From contig JACGCN010000011.1 in the NCBI GenBank assembly GCA_014905825.1, forward strand, positions 1,240,001 to 1,304,000: 64,000 nucleotides of DNA. The letters are read 5' to 3'. The first letter of the stretch is position 1, and every line of letters starts with the position of its first letter. Shown here piece after piece: positions 59,179 through 64,000 of this stretch. The position numbers and the translations under genes were made by a program. The DNA is from Lyophyllum atratum. Taxonomy: Eukaryota > Basidiomycota > Agaricomycetes > Agaricales > Lyophyllaceae. A model generated the notes under the pieces. The model searched no databases. It was not told the origin of the DNA and saw only the letters and a program-made list of their open reading frames with translations.

Positions 59179-61049
59179 GTAAGCCTAAGAGGTCTGGAGG
59201 TAGAGCGGCCAGTGTCGAAGGAGGAGTTTGTTCATAGAGCACCAGGCTTTATGGTCAAGGCCACTGTATTGAAAGAAAAAGGGGAGCTGGATTCCCGGAA
59301 GAAGGCGCCGTGACCCATCATCGATGCATCATCGGGAAACCATGACAGATCATGACCCGATATATCATACGGAATCAGATTTCGAGTGCGGCATGTCCCC
59401 GGCGGCGGAGGCATTATGAAGTTGTTCGGCAAGTCTCGCTCAATGTCAGGACACCAGTATCAAAAACGCAGGATATCGGAGAATGTCGGGATAATACTGT
59501 CGTACTAAACGGCTCCATGTACGTGTCGAAGTGGTGTGCCGCCATGCGAAGCTGCTTCGATATTCGCTCGCAGCCAGAACATTTTGCATCTCACGTCATT
59601 TAGAGTATGTATTGACACACTAATGGAGATTCCGGAGACAGAACATTGTACCCGGAGACATGGCGAACGCGTGGACAGTGCATGTACTGGAGTGGCATAC
59701 TGAATCGATTCATTGCGCAGGGAAGAGTCAAGGTTTCGTCAACCCGTCTATCCGGGAAGAGCGGTAACGGTAAAGATCATTCCACCGAGGAATGTGGCAG
59801 CGATCGACGAAGGGCCACGTCGAAGCGTGACGAGAGGACTTCGTGGATGCACCATCTTCAAATCGGGGTAGCCCAATATTAGCGATGTGGTAATGCGCAG
59901 TTCTCGGTTCGACAAGGGCATTCGCCGACGGTGTTTATGACAGGACGGGCACATTGCTAGCATACCAACTACAACCAGAGCCGTTCAAGGCGCCTTTCCT
60001 AAGCAGTAGTGGGAGAGTCATGGTCCACGAAGTGTAAATGAAAGGTGTGCGACACACGCTTGCCATATAAGCTACCACATGTGGCCATCTGTATTCATTT
60101 AGACTTGAATCCCGTTTCTGTCAACATTCGGCGGTCAAAGTAGTGAACTCGTGCGATGTGATAAGGAGGGATCCGGGAATGCCTATGCGCCCGAGGCGCC
60201 ACGCAAGGGACAGATAAAATGGAAATCTCGACTTGACCGCTGCCTTGATTATGGGTGTCTATAGATATCAGGGAGCACGCTGGATGTTAATCATGTCCTA
60301 CCGGTGAGCGATACCGAATCACATAATGGATGGCAGTGGGATACGCAACGAAGATGTGCTCTCCCTGCTAATGGGTGTATGTCGGGTATCATTTTGCTGG
60401 AAGCCTCCCTGGAAGGAACTACATAAGTGCCAGGACATTGAAATATACCGAGTGCTTGGAAGAGCCATTGCGCTGCTAGGTGATTTCCAGATGACCCCTC
60501 TTGAAGGCGTCGAACTAGTAAACGTCGAGTTGCTAAAGTAATGCTGTACACCTTCCTTACTCGACGGACATCGTTAACATCCTGTGGATAACAGGACTGA
60601 CACCATCATGTGGAACGTGATGATCAGGGTCCTAGGTCAAGTACCCGTGAGTACGTCGTCTATATCTGAGACGACGTGAATCGAAGGACCAGTTTCGATC
60701 CGCGACCGGGCGTTACAGAGGATCTGGAGAAGAAACAGATACCCAATTATCTTGTCGCATGACGTCGCAAAATTTCATTCCCCGTAGCACGGTTGGAGCA
60801 GATGTTATATGTACCACGGGCATAAGTCCGAGTAGTCAGCTTCGATATCTGTCCGTAGGAGCACCCTTGTCATTTTTCGCGTCCCGTTGGTGCCGTCGCG
60901 CGCCTGCGTGTGATATCGAAAGCGTTTGTGTCATTTCAGTACCGGGCGTGGAACCCCAAGGTCAATCGGGGAGGGATGGCCAGTCGCTCCTCGTATAACC
61001 ATTACATGGTCATTGGTGAGTAAGAGGCCAGATCTCTTACGTGCTCCTA
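59179..61049. other. Gene-free region
   Basis: About 1.9 kb with only short motif-free frames. One of these (60326-60541, plus) has a protein-like end, but nothing around it supports a gene. The promoter of the velvet gene lies at the left edge. Confidence 0.45.
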
Positions 61050-61473
61050 TGGTGCGGGCCGACTAATCACCGCTACTTTTGTACAGCGGCCAAATTGGCT
61101 GGAGAATTTTTTTGAAAAACTTACCCTTACCCAAGCAACTTAACTATATCTGAAAACACGTATTCTGCACACTAGAACGTGGTTTGAGCATGCTGTGAAG
61201 GGGGCGACGCAGTAGAGCAGCACGATGACTTTGTAGATTACAGATCGTTATCTTATCTGGACCCTTAATTGCCTTATAGGGGGACGTGGCCAAATGCGGT
61301 CAGGTCAAAAATTAATAACTCTCTCAGTTTTTACTTTTTTGACAATCGCTTTAACAGCTCTCTTCGTCTCATCAAACCAAGCCGTTTTATTAAAGGAATA
61401 AGGATTTCAGCCTTTTTTGGACCCTCTATTTTGCTTGTACAAAAGTAGTGGTGACTAGTCGGCCCGCACCATA
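61048..61473. mobile_element. Non-autonomous TIR element (MITE-like), TA-flanked
   Basis: The arms are 36 bp long. The left begins TGGTGCGGGCCGACTA at 61050. The right is its reverse complement ending at 61471, with two mismatches, and the arms meet at ...CTTTTGTACA. TA occurs on both sides (61048-61049 and 61472-61473), which would fit a Tc1/mariner-type target. The inside (about 350 bp) has no coding frame. GATCTCTTA and TAAGAGATC further out are also inverted, so the true ends may lie slightly outside these limits. Confidence 0.8.
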
Positions 61474-62296
61474 AGAGATCAATTGGAGCGACAGACTGAG
61501 ATCCCAGGCTATTTCCCGGCGGGGAGAGAGCTCTTGGGACGACTGTGTAGAAGCTGCCAGTTAAACTCTAGAATTGACTGAATTCTGAGTGAGGCCCGAT
61601 TACGCCGAAGAAGCCCGTGTTCAGCGAGAAATACCACGTCAGCATTTCATGTGCGGTTCAGGGAGGCTGTTAGATGCGCACCTCGATCGCATTGAAGTCA
61701 TCAAGGAATCTCGTGTCTGTGGTGTCCAGAGGCATTACATCGCACCCTTAGCTGGTAGAGGCCTGTAGCACGGGGCCCGAGCTCCGCATGATGGACGTGT
61801 GAGTGGGACAGACCACATACGTAGAGCGCTGGCGAAATGAGCAGACTCCATGCATAGGGACGATGCTCAGGTGTATGGCACGGTGACCGCTGTTGCAATT
61901 GAAGCAGATGAAAAGGAATGTTCAAAGTCACTGCCGCGAACATCCGCAAATTGCCGAGCATCCCTGGAACTCGCTGCAATGGGTGTAAAAGACAGGAAGA
62001 AGCGTCATATTTTGACATTTGAGGATCCAAGCTTTCATGTAAATGAGGTCGTTCGGATTCATTCCACTCCAAGCGATATGAAGCATTCAGTTCTTTGAGA
62101 CAATATCCTAAGGGACTCAATTCGGATGGCACAGCGTAATATCAATCATGTCAAGCGCCATACCTTGGAATATCTTCGAATTCTTGGGTACATAGAAGGA
62201 CAGTACAGCAGCGTGAAACAGGAAGTGGAGCGGTGATGTGGGCGATGGATATATACTTGCAGTAAGTGGAACGCAGGTGTTGTGGATCTAAACGCT
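61474..62296. other. Gene-free region downstream of the patatin relic
   Basis: About 820 bp. Frames on either strand (for example 61701-62132 minus) show no motif or splice-consistent extension. Confidence 0.45.
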
Positions 62297-63550
62297 TTAG
62301 CAAAGCGAGGATGAGGATAATGTCAATTCAAGTGCGATCTTTTCGCGCCGAGTAGATAGTCGCACATTCTGCCTTAACACATCCCTGACCTCGTTGATGT
62401 TGCGGCCCACGAGGGTCTCGGCAAGATATTGATCAGTGTGCGTTTTCACTTCCGCCAGCTTCTCCCACTCCGCCAAAGAAACGTCTTGCAACCCTTGTTG
62501 AACATTGAAGCGGAAGTAAGCTGTGGGTTCCTTTTCAAATCTCTTCTGGATCTCTTCTGAAACCTCCTCACAGTCGGTCGCAATTTTCCGGAGTGCTGAA
62601 ATGACATCAGTAGGCAGCATCCGCTGGAACGCGTCAGGTTTCTTGAGGCCGATCGTTCCTGGATGGCCGGTCCCGATGCTGACAATGCATGTCACTTTTC
62701 GCTCGCCGAAGACCAATTGTGCCTCGTCGATGACCTGAGCTAGTGGGTTGTTACATCTGAGCGATAAAGTCTTCCTTCATCCCTTCTTCGCCAATAGATA
62801 TGCGCTTGAAGAAGGTCGGTGCTGCTGAGGTAGCACGCGCGGCCTCCCAGATTTTACAATTGAAGCTTTCATTCGCTCGAACTTTATAAGACCGAAAGAT
62901 GCGAGGTTTAGCCATGTTAGTGGCAGGCATGGCGCAGACAAAACTAGCGCAAATTCGCATTTAGCTGGGGTAACCTTCGAGAGCGAAGAACGAGGGAGAT
63001 CTCACGTTTTACAGCTTGTAAGAGGGTTTTCGGTCCTCATATGTGCCTCTCGATCACCTTCGTATTTGAAGATGATTTCCTTGATCGCCTCCTCCTGCAC
63101 ACTTGCCCCTATGTGACATCCTGGGAGAACCTCTTCTTTGTAGAAAAGACGGTTCTGGCGAACTCGATGTAAGCGGCGATAGCCTCTTCCACGGACATAC
63201 CCAGGCGACCAAGCATGAGTGCAATCAGCCTAGAGATAAATCAAAGGTGGAAATAAGTAACGAAGTGTCTCGTTGAGAAGATCATTCATTATGGACGAAC
63301 CCTCCAGTGCTGGTGCCACCAATCATATCGAAGTATTGACAAGGAAGTGGTGTCTCCCCCAGTCTCTCTTCGGCTTGTATCCTATGCATGATCTCCTTGA
63401 GGATCACCAGCTCAGATATACCACGAATTCCACCACCGTCTGGGCGCTATTCGTTTCCATGAACCAGCACGACAAGGGTTGAACCGACGTACCGAGACTT
63501 AGTAACCGTAATCCATCTCCTTTGTGGCCTCCACTTTCTTCAGATGACAT
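62297..63550 (-). pseudogene. Patatin-like phospholipase, broken by two frame lesions
   Basis: Four exon-like blocks (63493-63550, 63301-63439, 63006-63229, 62297-62943) match a patatin-like acyl hydrolase. They contain the start MSSEESGG, the oxyanion loop LSLDGGGIRG, the nucleophile motif GGTSTGG (GxSxG), LIALMLGRLGMSVEEAI, CAMPATNMAKPRIFRSYKV, IWEAARATSAAPTFFKRI and VTCIVSIGTGHPG. The first two splice joins keep phase. Block 3 then runs into an in-frame stop near 63133, and the family reading resumes in another frame (LFYKEE, then AIKEII). In block 4 the frame breaks again at about 62760, exactly where the DAG/DGG motif with the catalytic Asp belongs. The following LRCNNPLAQVIDEA is in a different frame. 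Intact relatives hydrolyse acyl lipids with a Ser-Asp dyad. This copy cannot encode a complete one as it stands. Confidence 0.8.
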
Positions 63551-64000
63551 GAGATAACGAGGTTCTTAGATTTCTTGACAGAGCGCTGGGATTAACAGAT
63601 ATCATCCTTGCGCCGCCGCTCACGGAGTCCATTGCTGTCACGTTTGTATGTTGATGTAGGAGTCTCTCAAGCTGTGTCCCTTGCCATATAAGATCATGAG
63701 ATAAGATCAGATCTCATTTCTAAGAAAGAATCGTAATCTTATCTTCATTGATGTCACTGTGAGTTCAAAGTATAGTATGGTTGAAAGGCTCAGCAGCATC
63801 CTAAAAAATGACATGGGCAGATGCGACAGATGCGGTAACCATGTCAAACATACATTACAGAGATCATAATCGATTACAAGAGCCCCTTGCATTAGTAACC
63901 CGAATCCCACTACGTCAGTGAGAGCTGCCTATTCAGCTTAACTCGAACGAATGAACGGTACGAAGCAATTTACCACGCGCGAGTACCGTAGTCCACGACT
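63551..64000. other. Right edge of the window, nothing recognised
   Basis: About 450 bp upstream of the patatin relic. A 67-codon minus frame at 63707-63910 has no motif and no splice support. Confidence 0.4.

Noticed and set aside
60326..60541. 71-codon plus-strand frame with protein-like ending
   Set aside because: No start context, motif or adjoining exon. It could be a decayed fragment but cannot be supported.
1..64000. CRISPR arrays, operons, bacterial-type promoters and terminators, rRNA genes
   Set aside because: The window is fungal nuclear DNA with spliced genes. No spaced repeat array or rRNA-like sequence was seen.

Overview
The window looks like nuclear DNA of a mushroom-forming basidiomycete (Agaricomycetes). 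Protein-coding genes are cut by many introns of about 47-90 nt, usually with GTRNGT-type donors and CTRAC-like branch points. The families present are typical of these fungi: Clp1-like proteins, a velvet factor, a STAND/NLR protein with TPRs, a C6 zinc-cluster regulator and F-box proteins. Every gene model below was spliced by eye. Except for the two relics, each multi-exon model closes in frame, which is the main internal check. No transcript data were available.

Layout, left to right. (1) 1-0.6 kb: relic of a multi-pass membrane protein. (2) 1.0-4.7 kb: F-box/WD40 protein (+). (3) 4.7-6.7 kb: empty apart from three 41-bp tandem repeats. (4) 6.7-8.1 kb: orphan Pro/Ser-rich protein (-). (5) 9.8-12.6 kb: Dbp4/Hca4 DEAD-box helicase for ribosome assembly (-). 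(6) 13.5-14.9 kb: F-box/LRR-like protein (+). (7) 15.4-17.5 kb: CLN3/Btn1 battenin (+, 12 exons). (8) 17.7-21.3 kb: NLR-like protein with an exon-for-exon duplicated N-terminal helical domain and a degenerate NTPase site (-). (9) 21.6-25.0 kb: 1113-residue four-TM protein of unknown function (-). (10) 25.5-26.3 kb: tandem duplication that copied the tail of the next gene. (11) 26.2-28.1 kb: BAH protein with a PHD-like Cys/His cluster (-), divergent from (12) a TB2/DP1/HVA22 protein (+, 28.3-29.4 kb). (13) 29.8-34.3 kb: 14-exon zinc-cluster transcription factor (+). (14) 34.3-38.4 kb: transposon graveyard with a Copia gag fragment and a candidate LTR carrying a tRNA-like sequence. (15) 38.4-41.8 kb: two Clp1-like genes, tail to tail. 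(16) 44.0-45.4 kb: DAO-type FAD oxidoreductase (-). (17) 48.0-50.0 kb: amidase-signature amidase (+). (18) 50.6-51.8 kb: orphan protein with two KEN motifs (+). (19) 52.4-55.9 kb: long SAP-domain protein (-). (20) 56.2-56.9 kb: MITE-like element. (21) 57.9-59.2 kb: velvet factor (-). (22) 61.0-61.5 kb: second TIR element. (23) 62.3-63.6 kb: broken patatin-like phospholipase (-).

The genes do not form one pathway. Several housekeeping genes (DBP4, CLN3, TB2/DP1) alternate with accessory or developmental ones (NLR, Clp1 pair, velvet). The most unusual locus is the NLR and its same-strand neighbour encoding the large membrane protein. The right-hand 8 kb and the 34-38 kb stretch are mobile-element or decay zones.
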